A stretch of 8,917 nt of DNA, taken from contig JAOZRH010000081.1 in assembly GCA_029931905.1 (NCBI GenBank), positions 1 through 8,917 on the forward strand, given 5' to 3'. Source of the stretch: Fidelibacterota bacterium (GTDB taxonomy: Bacteria > Fidelibacterota > Fidelibacteria > Fidelibacterales > Fidelibacteraceae). The translations under genes were made by a program, and so were the position numbers. The stretch's first letter is position 1, and every line of letters begins with the position of its first letter. This document shows positions 1 through 7,624 of this stretch, in pieces. The notes beneath the pieces are model-generated. The model did no database searches, was not told the DNA's origin, and saw only the letters and a list, made by a program, of their open reading frames with translations.

Positions 1-1645
1 AACAATTGAAATTATAGAAAAGTGGAACACAAAACACAAGTTAAATAACGAAGATGAAATAGAATTAGGGGCATTATATTATTATAAACAAAGAATAGAT
101 GATGCGAATTTAATTTGGAAAAAGCTTCTAAAAAATAGGAGAAATAAAGAGTATAATGCAGATTTAATTTTTAGATATTCAATAAAATATAATTTATTTG
201 AACATTTAGATGATATTGTAAAATTTATTCGCAAAGAAGTTAATGACGAAAATATTTTGACTTTGCCACTAGCTTCTTTTTTGATAAATAGACAGAATTG
301 GACAGAACTTGCAAATGAAATTATACATTATTTTGAAAATAATGGTAAGCAAATCGATGGAATTAAAAACAAATTGTATGAGATAGAATTGAAGAAAGAA
401 TTTTTTCCAATTTTAATTGATAATTTGATTGACAGGAAAAACGATGAAGCCATTGGTGTTGATATTCGCTTGTTACTTTCCAATTTATATTTTAATATTT
501 CGCAATATGATGAAGCAATTGATATTTTAATAAATTCGCCTAAATACTTAAAAATTCCTTTTAAGGAGTTGAAAAATCTCGCTTTTCAATTGCATAATAT
601 TAAGGAATATGAACATTCAATTCGAACAATTAATTATTTTTTAAAGCATTCAAAAAATTCAAAAGATATTTCGCAAATGTTACTTTTAATTGGAAAAAAT
701 TATGAGATGAATTTTCGAAAAAAATCAACGCTTATAAATATTGTAAAATCACCCTTCGAAAATAAATTTACAAAAATTGAGTTTACATATAATTTAACAG
801 AAAAAAACAATCAATTACAGAAAGCATTGTCCATTTATGATTCACTATCAACTTATTCAAAAATTTCCAGTCTAAAAGCGGAAGCATATTATCAAATTGG
901 TGAGATAAGATTCAATATTTTAAATGATTTTGACAATGCTCTGAGTGATTATTTCAAATCATTAAATAAAATTAAACGAGAGAAACGGATTGTCGTTCTA
1001 AATCGAATTGTTGATGTTCACATTGCGAAAGGTGATCGAAAAAATGCTCAAAAATTTATAAAAGATGCACCAATGAAATATAAACTTACTGTAAAAGAAG
1101 AAGACGAATTAATGTTGAAACAAAATCAATTGGATTATCTTTTTGGAACAACCGATTCGCTACAAAAAAACATTTTAACTTCATTGGCATTGATTGGTGA
1201 ATATCACAATCTATATAATGATTTGTTGAATTTTAGATTTTTATTTGAAACTCTTCAAAAAGATTCTGATATTTTGGAAGATTTTTTATTGGCGGAAAGA
1301 TATTTACATCAAAATAGATTAATTGAAGCAAAATTAATTTTGGAAAAAATGTTGGAACAAAATTCAGAAATTAATCCAATAATATCGATGAGATATATTA
1401 CGATTTTGCGAATTATGAATGAAACAGATGTGGAAAATATTTTTTGGAATAAATATAAGGATAAATTAATTCAAACAAATTACGGCGATTATTTTATGAT
1501 AAAATATGGAGAATTTTTAGAATATTTTCTAAATGAAAAAGATAATGCCGAGACGGTTTATACAAATATTTTGATAAATTATTCTGATAGTCCGTATTTT
1601 GATACGGTGAGGTTGCATTTGAGAGAATTAATCGATAAAAAATAA
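1..1645 (+). CDS. Tetratricopeptide-repeat protein, 5' end outside the window
   Basis: The frame is open from base 2 to the TAA at 1643-1645, giving 547 visible residues with no stop, so the gene starts before the window. A TTG at 257 could be taken as a start, but the 85 codons before it encode the same kind of Lys/Asn/Ile/Glu-rich helical sequence, so it is internal. The protein is a series of amphipathic helix pairs. TPR-like units with the usual small and aromatic residues (for example LYFNISQYDEAIDIL, YYQIGEIRFNILNDFDNAL, and LAERYLHQNRLIEAKLIL) are encoded near 480-530, 888-945 and 1290-1340. No catalytic motif is visible. TPR arrays are protein-interaction scaffolds, and in FCB bacteria long ones are often exported, but any signal peptide is outside the window. 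The partner and role are unknown. It ends 68 bases before the Mrp gene on the same strand. Confidence 0.75.
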   Translation, partial: TIEIIEKWNTKHKLNNEDEIELGALYYYKQRIDDANLIWKKLLKNRRNKEYNADLIFRYSIKYNLFEHLDDIVKFIRKEVNDENILTLPLASFLINRQNWTELANEIIHYFENNGKQIDGIKNKLYEIELKKEFFPILIDNLIDRKNDEAIGVDIRLLLSNLYFNISQYDEAIDILINSPKYLKIPFKELKNLAFQLHNIKEYEHSIRTINYFLKHSKNSKDISQMLLLIGKNYEMNFRKKSTLINIVKSPFENKFTKIEFTYNLTEKNNQLQKALSIYDSLSTYSKISSLKAEAYYQIGEIRFNILNDFDNALSDYFKSLNKIKREKRIVVLNRIVDVHIAKGDRKNAQKFIKDAPMKYKLTVKEEDELMLKQNQLDYLFGTTDSLQKNILTSLALIGEYHNLYNDLLNFRFLFETLQKDSDILEDFLLAERYLHQNRLIEAKLILEKMLEQNSEINPIISMRYITILRIMNETDVENIFWNKYKDKLIQTNYGDYFMIKYGEFLEYFLNEKDNAETVYTNILINYSDSPYFDTVRLHLRELIDKK

Positions 1646-1670
1646 TTATTAAAATTCTACTTAATAATTA
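1643..1670 (+). repeat. All-A/T inverted repeat after the TPR gene
   Basis: A perfect 10-bp inverted repeat (TAATTATTAA, 8-base spacer, TTAATAATTA) begins in the stop codon of the TPR gene. The stem has no G or C and is followed by an A-run, not a T-run, so it is a poor intrinsic terminator. It may be chance in such AT-rich DNA, or a weak mRNA-end structure. The rest of the gap to base 1713 holds no promoter I can identify. Confidence 0.35.
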
Positions 1671-1713
1671 AAAAAATAATTAAATTACAAGTTGTTAAAA
1701 AGAAGGATAATAT

Positions 1714-2541
1714 ATGAAAACACAAACTGTAGTACCTAATCAAACAAAGAATGATCAGGAAAAACGAATAAAAGATAATTTAGCAATTATAAAGAAACGA
1801 ATTGTAGTATTTAGTGGAAAAGGAGGGGTTGGAAAAAGCACAGTTTCCACAAACCTTTCCTATACTTTATTAAGAAATAACAAAAATGTTGGTCTGTTGG
1901 ATGCGGATATTACTGGACCAAATATTCCAAAAATGGTTGGTGAAAATGGACAACCATTTGCTAAGGATAAACAAACAATTTTTCCTGTAGAAAAAGAGGG
2001 CTTAAAATTAATTTCTATAGCCCCAATGATTCCAAAAGACGAAGCAGTAATTTGGAGAGGACCATTACGAACTGGAGTAATTACTCAATTTTTATCAGAT
2101 GTTGTTTGGGGTGAACTTGATATTTTATTATCAGATTTGCCACCCGGAACAGGCGATGAAATATTAACATTGGTTCAGAAAACACATCCACAAGTTGCAA
2201 TTATTGTTACAACACCACAAGAAGTTTCAATTCAAGATTGTCGTCGTGCAATCAATATGGCAAAAAAATTAAATATTCCAAAGATTGCTGTAATTGAAAA
2301 TATGTCTGGCTTGATTTGTCCTCATTGTGGAAAAACTGTTGATTTTTTTGGTAAAGATGGTGGGAAGAAAATGGCAAAAGAAATGAATGTTGAATTTCTC
2401 GGAAGTATTCCAATGGAAATGAAAAATAGAGAATGTGGTGATAATGGTACACCAATTGTTTTAAAATATCCAGAATCTGTAACATCGAAAGCATTTGAAG
2501 AAATTACAAACAAACTTGAAAAGATTTTATCAGAATTATAA
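1714..2541 (+). CDS. mrp: Mrp/NBP35-type Fe-S cluster carrier P-loop ATPase
   Basis: This 275-residue cytoplasmic ATPase of the Mrp/NBP35 (ApbC) family would bind and deliver Fe-S clusters to apoproteins. The deviant Walker A motif GKGGVGKS lies at residues 35-42, followed by DADITGPNIPKM at 63-74. The WRGPL segment is at 114-118 and the Walker B/switch region DILLSDLPPGTGDE at 136-149. The CPHC pair (Cys202, Cys205), which in this family bridges a cluster at the dimer interface, follows ENMSG. The N-terminal MIP18/DUF59 domain found in many bacterial Mrp proteins is absent; only about 28 polar residues precede the ATPase core, so this is the short form. The ATG at 1714 is preceded by AGAAGGA with a 6-base spacer. 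The NlpC/P60 gene starts 17 bases after its stop, so the two are probably co-transcribed. Family assignment is secure; cluster delivery is known of the family, not shown here. Confidence 0.95.
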   Translation: MKTQTVVPNQTKNDQEKRIKDNLAIIKKRIVVFSGKGGVGKSTVSTNLSYTLLRNNKNVGLLDADITGPNIPKMVGENGQPFAKDKQTIFPVEKEGLKLISIAPMIPKDEAVIWRGPLRTGVITQFLSDVVWGELDILLSDLPPGTGDEILTLVQKTHPQVAIIVTTPQEVSIQDCRRAINMAKKLNIPKIAVIENMSGLICPHCGKTVDFFGKDGGKKMAKEMNVEFLGSIPMEMKNRECGDNGTPIVLKYPESVTSKAFEEITNKLEKILSEL

Positions 2542-2548
2542 TTAAAGT

Positions 2549-2555
2549 GAGGTGG
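2549..2555 (+). promoter_or_regulatory. Ribosome binding site deciding the NlpC/P60 gene start
   Basis: GAGGTGG sits just before the ATG at 2559. A GTG at 2547 is in frame and would add four residues (MRWI), but it overlaps this Shine-Dalgarno sequence and would spoil the clean Lys-plus-hydrophobic signal peptide start. The ATG is therefore preferred. Confidence 0.75.
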
Positions 2556-2558
2556 ATA

Positions 2559-3737
2559 ATGAAAATATTTAACAAATTATTTTTGCTTATTTTTGTATTG
2601 ATGTTTTTTGCATGTCAAAGTGAACAAATTAATGATGCAGAAAAAAATATTGATGAAGTAAAACATGAATATGCACCGGATTCAAGAGTGGCGATCTTTA
2701 ATGTTTCTATTGAAAAAGATGGTGGAAAAATAATTCTTGTTGGTGAAACGAATAATTTAGATGCAAAAAACGAGCTTTTGAGCAAAATGAAAGAATCAGA
2801 AATTACCATTCAAGATAAAATCACAATTTTACCGTCAAAAGATTTGGAAGGGAAAATTTACGGAATTGTTAATGCTTCGGTTTGTAATATTCGGGCAGAA
2901 GCAAAACATGCGTCAGAATTATTGACACAATCATTATTGGGACACCCGTTACGAATTTACAAAAAAAATGAATATTATTATGTTCAAACAACAGATAATT
3001 ATTTGGGTTGGTTAAATGGTAATGAACTTGTAACAATGAATGAAACAGAATATAAAGATTGGCAAGATTCAAAAAAAATAATATTTTTGAAAGAAACTGG
3101 ATTTTCATATTCAAAACCTGATGTAAATTCTACACGAGTTTCTGGATTGATAATGGCTGATTTATTAAAATATATAAGCAAAAAAGATGGCTTTACTAAA
3201 GTGGAATATCCTGATGGTCGTCAAGCATATGTTCTTTCAAATCAATGTGAATCTTTCGATTTATGGAAAAGTAAAACCAATCCAACTGCTGAAAATATTC
3301 TTAATGTTGCATATAAATTTTTAGGCGAACCATATTTGTGGGGAGGAACTTCAGCAAAGATGTTAGATTGTAGTGGCTTATCAAAAACTGCTTATTTTAT
3401 GAACGGAATTATTCTACCTCGGGACGCTTCACAGCAGGTATTTGTTGGTGAAACAATTATTGAAAATGCAGAAGAATATAAAAAATTGCAACCTGCAGAT
3501 TTGCTGTTTTTTGGATATGAGAAAAATGGTAGAGAAAGAATTACTCATGTTGGAATATATATTGGTAACGGTAAATATATTCATCAAAAAGGACCTGTAG
3601 TAATAAATAGCTTCAACGAATCAGATTCAGATTTTAATCCATCTAGATTTCGTTCTTTTAAACGAGCACAAAGAATTTTAACTTCAATTAATAAAAATGG
3701 TGTTCAGTTAGTTAAAAATTGTGAGTTTTATAAGTAA
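2559..3737 (+). CDS. SH3-domain NlpC/P60 cell-wall peptidase lipoprotein (YkfC-like)
   Basis: This 392-residue predicted lipoprotein would cut murein peptides, probably as a gamma-D-glutamyl-L-diamino-acid endopeptidase of the NlpC/P60 (YkfC-like) family. The N-terminus is a signal peptide (MKIFNKLFLL...) with a lipobox-like FFAC and lipid-anchor Cys19. Residues about 30-98 form a small alpha/beta domain (RVAIFNVSIEKDG...GETN), which often precedes the SH3 domains in FCB homologues. A first bacterial SH3 domain spans about 100-160 (NIRAEAKHASELLTQSLLG, then GWLNG), and a second about 170-235. The catalytic NlpC/P60 domain covers about 245-380. It has nucleophile Cys271 in LDCSGLSKT, His330 in ITHVGIYIG and a third polar residue His342 in KYIH, so all three active-site positions look intact. 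It follows the Mrp gene by 17 bases, probably in one transcript ended by the hairpin at 3771-3805. Substrate preference is inferred from family architecture. Confidence 0.9.
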   Translation: MKIFNKLFLLIFVLMFFACQSEQINDAEKNIDEVKHEYAPDSRVAIFNVSIEKDGGKIILVGETNNLDAKNELLSKMKESEITIQDKITILPSKDLEGKIYGIVNASVCNIRAEAKHASELLTQSLLGHPLRIYKKNEYYYVQTTDNYLGWLNGNELVTMNETEYKDWQDSKKIIFLKETGFSYSKPDVNSTRVSGLIMADLLKYISKKDGFTKVEYPDGRQAYVLSNQCESFDLWKSKTNPTAENILNVAYKFLGEPYLWGGTSAKMLDCSGLSKTAYFMNGIILPRDASQQVFVGETIIENAEEYKKLQPADLLFFGYEKNGRERITHVGIYIGNGKYIHQKGPVVINSFNESDSDFNPSRFRSFKRAQRILTSINKNGVQLVKNCEFYK

Positions 3738-3770
3738 TTATTTTTTATAAAAAGATTTTAAATAAAGTGT

Positions 3771-3805
3771 AAGGGTGAAAAGAATATTTTCGCCTTTATT
3801 TTTTT
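3771..3805 (+). terminator. Intrinsic terminator after the Mrp-NlpC/P60 pair
   Basis: An 11-bp stem (AAGGGTGAAAA at 3771-3781 against TTTTCGCCTTT at 3787-3797, two G-U wobbles in the RNA) closes a 5-base loop and is followed by A and seven T residues (3799-3805). This fits a rightward intrinsic terminator 33 bases past the NlpC/P60 stop. On the opposite strand the hairpin also lies just beyond the leftward elbB gene, but the T-run there is interrupted, so it would work less well in that direction. Confidence 0.8.
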
Positions 3806-3818
3806 GAATTGAATATTC

Positions 3819-4484
3819 TTAGCAATTTAATAATTTTACGACTTCATCAACAAGTTTGTCAATTCCTTCGCTTACTTCAGAAATAGATTTTCCTAACATA
3901 TAAGCCGGAGTTGAAACGATATTGTTTTTTGTGTCGACAACACAATCATTTGCTTTACATTCAATATGCTCATTGCCAAGTTGTTCAATATGACTGGCTG
4001 TTGTTTTATCATTACCAATAGTTAATTTTGCTTTTATATTTAATTTATTTGTAATGAATGCACCAAGAACAGGAGCGATACAAATAAATCCCATTACTTT
4101 GTGTTTTTTCATTCCAGTGATTAGGAAGTTTTCCACATCTCGATTAAATTCACAATCAAGTCCTTTTACTGCATAATCACAAAGATTTTTTGCAGCACCA
4201 AATCCGCCTGGCAGAATAATTGCATCAAAATCATCAACATTAGCATTTTTTATGTCATAAATATCGCCACGAGCAATTCTTGCAGATTCGATTAAAATAT
4301 TTCTTGTGTCTGATGTTTCTTCGTTTGTTAAATGATTAATTACATGCATTTGATTTTTGTTTGGAGCGAATACTTTTACATCTACTTTTCGTTTATCCAA
4401 TGCCAATAAAGTTAAGACAGCTTCGTGAATTTCACTTCCATCTGCTCGTCCACATCCAGCCAATATTACTGCTATTTTTGCCAT
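3819..4484 (-). CDS. elbB: ElbB/ES1-type glyoxalase-like protein, DJ-1 superfamily
   Basis: This 221-residue cytoplasmic protein closely resembles E. coli ElbB (class I glutamine amidotransferase-like/ES1 family), once linked to isoprenoid synthesis and later described as having glyoxalase activity. Recognisable blocks are VILAGCGRADGSEIHEAVLT at residues 6-25, NHLTNEE near 50-56, and ESARIARGDI at 66-75. LPGGFGAAKNL is at 91-101, and the nucleophile-elbow segment GFICIAP at 132-138 has Cys135 as the expected catalytic residue. The C-terminal block STPAYMLG is also conserved, followed by a GIDKLV helix. Glu18 in DGSEIHE is the likely acid partner of the Cys, by analogy with DJ-1. The ATG at 4484 is preceded by GGAG with a 6-base spacer. 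It is the second gene of a leftward pair, 25 bases after the HD-domain gene. The family is secure; the physiological substrate is not known from sequence. Confidence 0.93.
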   Translation of the reverse strand: MAKIAVILAGCGRADGSEIHEAVLTLLALDKRKVDVKVFAPNKNQMHVINHLTNEETSDTRNILIESARIARGDIYDIKNANVDDFDAIILPGGFGAAKNLCDYAVKGLDCEFNRDVENFLITGMKKHKVMGFICIAPVLGAFITNKLNIKAKLTIGNDKTTASHIEQLGNEHIECKANDCVVDTKNNIVSTPAYMLGKSISEVSEGIDKLVDEVVKLLNC

Positions 4485-4509
4485 ATTATTCTCCAGTTAT
4501 TTTTTAAAT

Positions 4510-5088
4510 CTACATATTTATTTCGTCAGAAATTTCACTCATTGCATCAATTGCCAATTGGAAAAATTCGCTTCTTTCTAAATCAGTTACCTTCGTAATA
4601 TCGTTTATAAAATCGCGATTTACTTTAGCTGCAAAAGATTTTGAGTTGAATTTTTTTGTAATTGATTTCGCTTTTAATCCAGCTATTTTTTTATCTGGTC
4701 GCATCAATACATAGGCGGAAATTAATCCGGTGAGATTTTCTGAGGCAGAAAGACAAAAGTCCAACTTGGTTTCTCTTTTCACTTTGTTTCCCTCAATTCC
4801 TTCAACATGAGAAATTATAGCAGAATCTATTATTGGTAAATTATATCCCTCATCAAATAAAATATCAACAGTTTTGAATCCGTGTTTTCTATAATCGCCA
4901 TCAATCAAATCCAAATCCAAATCGTGAAGTAATCCCGTAATTCCCCACAACTCTTCATCTTCTCCGATTTTTTTTGCCAATGCTCTCATAATAACTTCTG
5001 ATTCTCGTGAATGAAATCGTAAATATTCCGTTTGTAAATATTTATCAAAAAGTTCTTTTGCTTCTGAATAGGTTATCTGATTTTTCAT
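4510..5088 (-). CDS. HD-superfamily predicted hydrolase (COG2316-like)
   Basis: This 192-residue soluble protein is a predicted metal-dependent phosphohydrolase of the HD superfamily, resembling the COG2316 group of uncharacterised hydrolases. His26 (RFHSRESEVIMRALA) and the signature His55-Asp56 (GLLHDLDLD) are the first three expected metal ligands; His69 and His94 are further conserved-looking histidines. The C-terminal half carries the family-like blocks NLTGLISAYVLMRP and SITKKFNSKSFAAKVNRD, where the fourth HD ligand is usually an Asp just before an LTG motif. Here that place reads SASENLTG, with Glu117. No signal peptide or membrane segment is visible. The ATG at 5088 is preceded by AGGAG with a 7-base spacer. 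It is the first gene of the leftward pair with elbB and is transcribed away from the TonB receptor gene. I recognise the fold and group; the substrate is unknown. Confidence 0.88.
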   Translation of the reverse strand: MKNQITYSEAKELFDKYLQTEYLRFHSRESEVIMRALAKKIGEDEELWGITGLLHDLDLDLIDGDYRKHGFKTVDILFDEGYNLPIIDSAIISHVEGIEGNKVKRETKLDFCLSASENLTGLISAYVLMRPDKKIAGLKAKSITKKFNSKSFAAKVNRDFINDITKVTDLERSEFFQLAIDAMSEISDEINM

Positions 5089-5118
5089 TTTTATTCTCCT
5101 ATTTATTTTTAACTTCTT

Positions 5119-5150
5119 TAAATATACAAAAAATTTAATACATATTAAAA
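5119..5150 (-). promoter_or_regulatory. Possible promoter of the HD-elbB pair
   Basis: Read leftward, TATATTTA (5126-5119) resembles the Bacteroidetes -7 element TAnnTTTG in seven of eight positions. TTTT lies 20 bases upstream (5150-5147), where TTTG would be expected. The same bases also give a TATATT -10-like hexamer. It is well placed before the ribosome binding site, but AT-rich DNA makes such matches common. Confidence 0.25.
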
Positions 5151-5153
5151 ATG

Positions 5154-5184
5154 TTTGTAATTAATATTAATTAATGGTACTTTG
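5154..5184 (+). promoter_or_regulatory. Possible promoter of the TonB-dependent receptor gene
   Basis: TTTG at 5154-5157, a 20-base spacer, and TACTTTG at 5178-5184 approximate the Bacteroidetes promoter pair TTTG/TAnnTTTG, though the second element is one base short of consensus. A perfect TATAAT occurs at 5202-5207, but it is only ten bases from the ATG and next to the ribosome binding site, so it is less likely to be the -10 element. Confidence 0.35.
5158..5173. repeat. Perfect 16-bp palindrome in the divergent spacer (possible operator)
   Basis: TAATTAATATTAATTA is its own reverse complement. It fills most of the spacer between the two putative promoter elements of the receptor gene and lies upstream of the leftward gene as well. 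The position is what one expects of a dimeric repressor site. It contains only A and T, so chance is a real alternative. Confidence 0.35.
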
Positions 5185-5217
5185 GGGTAGTAATTTAGAA
5201 CTATAATAGGGAAAAAT

Positions 5218-7572
5218 ATGAAAAAACAAATAAATTCAATTATAATAATCATTATTTTATTTACGATATTGTTATTTGGAAAACAAAATGGTTCAATTTC
5301 TGGAACAATTATTGATGCAAAAACAGCAAGCCCACTAATTGGAGTGAATATAATTTTGGAAAATACAAATCTTGGTGGTATAACAGATTCAGATGGATAT
5401 TTTAAATTAACACAAATTCCGCCACAGTCGTATAATGTTCGATTTTCAATGATTGGATACAGTGGATTAAAAAAACTAAACATTGAAGTTCGCCCTGGAA
5501 ATCAAACAAATCTTAATATTGAATTAGAACAAACCATTATCGAAGGAGAAGAAATCACTGTAACCGCTTCGGCATTTCATAAATCAAAAGGAGCTGTAGT
5601 CAGTGAACGAAGTATTGATTTGGGTGAAATTCGAATGAATCCGGCAAGTCAAGGAGATATTCAACGATCGGTGCAAGTAATTCCATCTGTAACTAGTGGA
5701 GCAGACCAAACAAATGAAATTATTGTTCGTGGAGGAATGCCTGGAGAAAATTTATTTTTAATTGATGATATAGAGATTCCAAATCCAAATCATTTTGGAG
5801 TTCCCGGTTCTGGCGGAGGTCCAATTAATTTAATTAACGCAGAATTTGTTCAAAATATTGATTTTTATGCAGGTGCTTATCCAGCGATGTTTGGAGACAA
5901 GGCTTCATCGGTTATGAATATTAGATTTCGTGAAGGAGCTGATAAAGTACAAGGAACCGTTGATTTGGGAATGGCTGGAGTTGGTGGAAGCATAGAGGGA
6001 CCAATTTCAAAAAAAGGATCATTCCTTGCAACTTATCATAAAAGTTATCTTGATTTGGTTACAAAAAATATTGGATTATCAACTGTTCCGCGTTATTGGA
6101 ATGCTCAGATGAAAGCAGTTTATCAATTATCAAAAAATAACAAACTAATAATAAATGGTGTTTATGGTAATGATAATATTACAATTGATGCAAATGAAAG
6201 CGATTCTTGGAGTCGTGGTGCACAATTTGTAGATGTAAAAGATTATACATATGCAGTTGGAACAACTTTATTAACTAATTGGAATAAAAAGTCGTTTAGT
6301 AAATTTACTGTTTATCAAAATGCTTCATATTATTGGTATGATATTGATAGATATGTTAAAGATAGTGTAAGAATAGATCGTTTTGATAAAGATTATTTAG
6401 AAACCGAATCTGCTGTTAAATTTTTCTATTCGAAGGCATTTTCAAACAAATTTGATATGCAGCTTGGAGCTCAAGCAAAAAATATTGATTTAGATTATGA
6501 TGAAAAGGCATATAAAGATACATTGTTTAGATATATTAACGATTCAACAAAACATGTGATTAAATCTTTTGATGAAGCGACTAATGATGTTAAAGAGAAC
6601 ACACAAAAATATTATGCTTTTATATCTTTTACTACAAAAATATCTTCAAAATTAAAACTAATTACAGGACTACGATTAGATCATCTAGAAATGAATTCAA
6701 AAACAACGATTTCACCACGACTTGGATTAAGCTATTCGTTTTCACCAGTTACATCTGTAAATTTTGGTTATGGCAAACATTATCAAGCACCAGATTATAA
6801 TCAAATAATTCTAAACATAAATGAAAATAAACCAACAATTAGTAGTAAATATTCAGATCAAATCATTCTCGGTTTGGAACATTATCCAACAGAAAGTATA
6901 AAAACGACCGTTGAAATATTTAATAAAAATTATCACGACATTCCAATATATAATTCTTTAACTTCAGTAATGAAAGACACTTCTCAAGCATATGAAGACA
7001 ATGAATATTATGTCAATAAACAAACTGCTCGATCTAAAGGAATTGAATTTTTTATGCAAAAAAAGATGTTTGATAAATGGTATGGAATTGTTAGTTATTC
7101 ATTTTCAAAAACCGAAGCAAAAGATATGAGATATAATAAATGGTATTCTTGGGATTATGATTATAGAAATGTGTTGAATCTTGTCGCTGGATATAAAATT
7201 CGCAAATCAAAAAATCAGTCAATTTTTAAAACTATTGTTATGACAGGAAGTGATGAATTTACTACAAGCATTAGTTATAGATATATGGGCGGAAGACCTT
7301 ACACAAAACCGACTTATTACACAGATTTAAGACAATGGTATGTCGATGATACACAGTTTAATACACACAGATATCCAGCATATAATAGATTTGATATGAC
7401 TTTTCAATGGAAGGTGCGAATGAAAAATAAATATCTTGTCGGTTATTTAAATTTACAAAATGTATTTAATGTTGATAATGTGTGGGAATATAGTTATAAT
7501 GATGACGGAAGTAGAGAAACAATAGCACAATATAAAATCTTTCCAGTTGGTGGCTTTATTTTAGAATTTTGA
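5218..7572 (+). CDS. TonB-dependent outer-membrane receptor with N-terminal carboxypeptidase-regulatory-like domain
   Basis: This 784-residue outer-membrane receptor would import a ligand using TonB-ExbBD energy. A signal peptide with an Ile-rich core spans residues 1 to about 21. A CarboxypepD_reg-like beta-sandwich covers about 25-105 (GSISGTIIDAKTASPLIGVNI, then TDSDGYFKL). A TonB-box-like EEITVTA is at 111-117. The plug domain, about 118-238, includes RGGMPGENLFLIDDIEIPNP starting at Arg171 and the typical YPAMFGDKASSVMNI. The rest, about 240-784, alternates aromatic and polar residues as a 22-stranded barrel should. It has the late motifs GYGKHYQAPDYNQ, LNLQNVFN and a C-terminal FILEF ending in the Phe typical of outer-membrane proteins. 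The ATG at 5218 follows AGGGA with a 5-base spacer. No SusD-like partner, TonB or ExbBD is present here, so the substrate is not indicated. The next gene is a TlpA-type lipoprotein beyond a hairpin. Confidence 0.93.
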   Translation: MKKQINSIIIIIILFTILLFGKQNGSISGTIIDAKTASPLIGVNIILENTNLGGITDSDGYFKLTQIPPQSYNVRFSMIGYSGLKKLNIEVRPGNQTNLNIELEQTIIEGEEITVTASAFHKSKGAVVSERSIDLGEIRMNPASQGDIQRSVQVIPSVTSGADQTNEIIVRGGMPGENLFLIDDIEIPNPNHFGVPGSGGGPINLINAEFVQNIDFYAGAYPAMFGDKASSVMNIRFREGADKVQGTVDLGMAGVGGSIEGPISKKGSFLATYHKSYLDLVTKNIGLSTVPRYWNAQMKAVYQLSKNNKLIINGVYGNDNITIDANESDSWSRGAQFVDVKDYTYAVGTTLLTNWNKKSFSKFTVYQNASYYWYDIDRYVKDSVRIDRFDKDYLETESAVKFFYSKAFSNKFDMQLGAQAKNIDLDYDEKAYKDTLFRYINDSTKHVIKSFDEATNDVKENTQKYYAFISFTTKISSKLKLITGLRLDHLEMNSKTTISPRLGLSYSFSPVTSVNFGYGKHYQAPDYNQIILNINENKPTISSKYSDQIILGLEHYPTESIKTTVEIFNKNYHDIPIYNSLTSVMKDTSQAYEDNEYYVNKQTARSKGIEFFMQKKMFDKWYGIVSYSFSKTEAKDMRYNKWYSWDYDYRNVLNLVAGYKIRKSKNQSIFKTIVMTGSDEFTTSISYRYMGGRPYTKPTYYTDLRQWYVDDTQFNTHRYPAYNRFDMTFQWKVRMKNKYLVGYLNLQNVFNVDNVWEYSYNDDGSRETIAQYKIFPVGGFILEF

Positions 7573-7624
7573 TTATATCTGCAAGGTTGTGAACTTTAGA
7601 CAAATATTTATAATAAAACAAAGT

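Noticed and set aside
1643..1670. Terminator after the TPR gene
   Set aside because: The stem is only A-T pairs and is followed by A residues rather than a T-run, so I list it only as an inverted repeat.
2252..3181. Several 60-81 residue leftward open frames opposite the Mrp and NlpC/P60 genes
   Set aside because: They lie opposite well-supported genes, overlap each other, have Phe/Leu/Ser/His-rich compositions typical of antisense reading of AT-rich genes, and match no family I know.
5202..5207. Perfect TATAAT just before the receptor gene as a sigma-70 -10 element
   Set aside because: Transcription would begin at about the ATG, leaving no room for the AGGGA ribosome binding site; an upstream promoter fits better.
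5145..5483. Leftward 112-residue open frame across the receptor start
   Set aside because: It is the reverse reading of the receptor's signal peptide and regulatory-like domain and would occupy the divergent promoter region; hydrophobicity comes from the reversed Ile-rich stretch.
5218..7572. SusC-type glycan receptor
   Set aside because: The N-terminal domain and plug resemble the SusC layout, but the protein is shorter than typical SusC (about 1000 residues) and no SusD-like gene follows.
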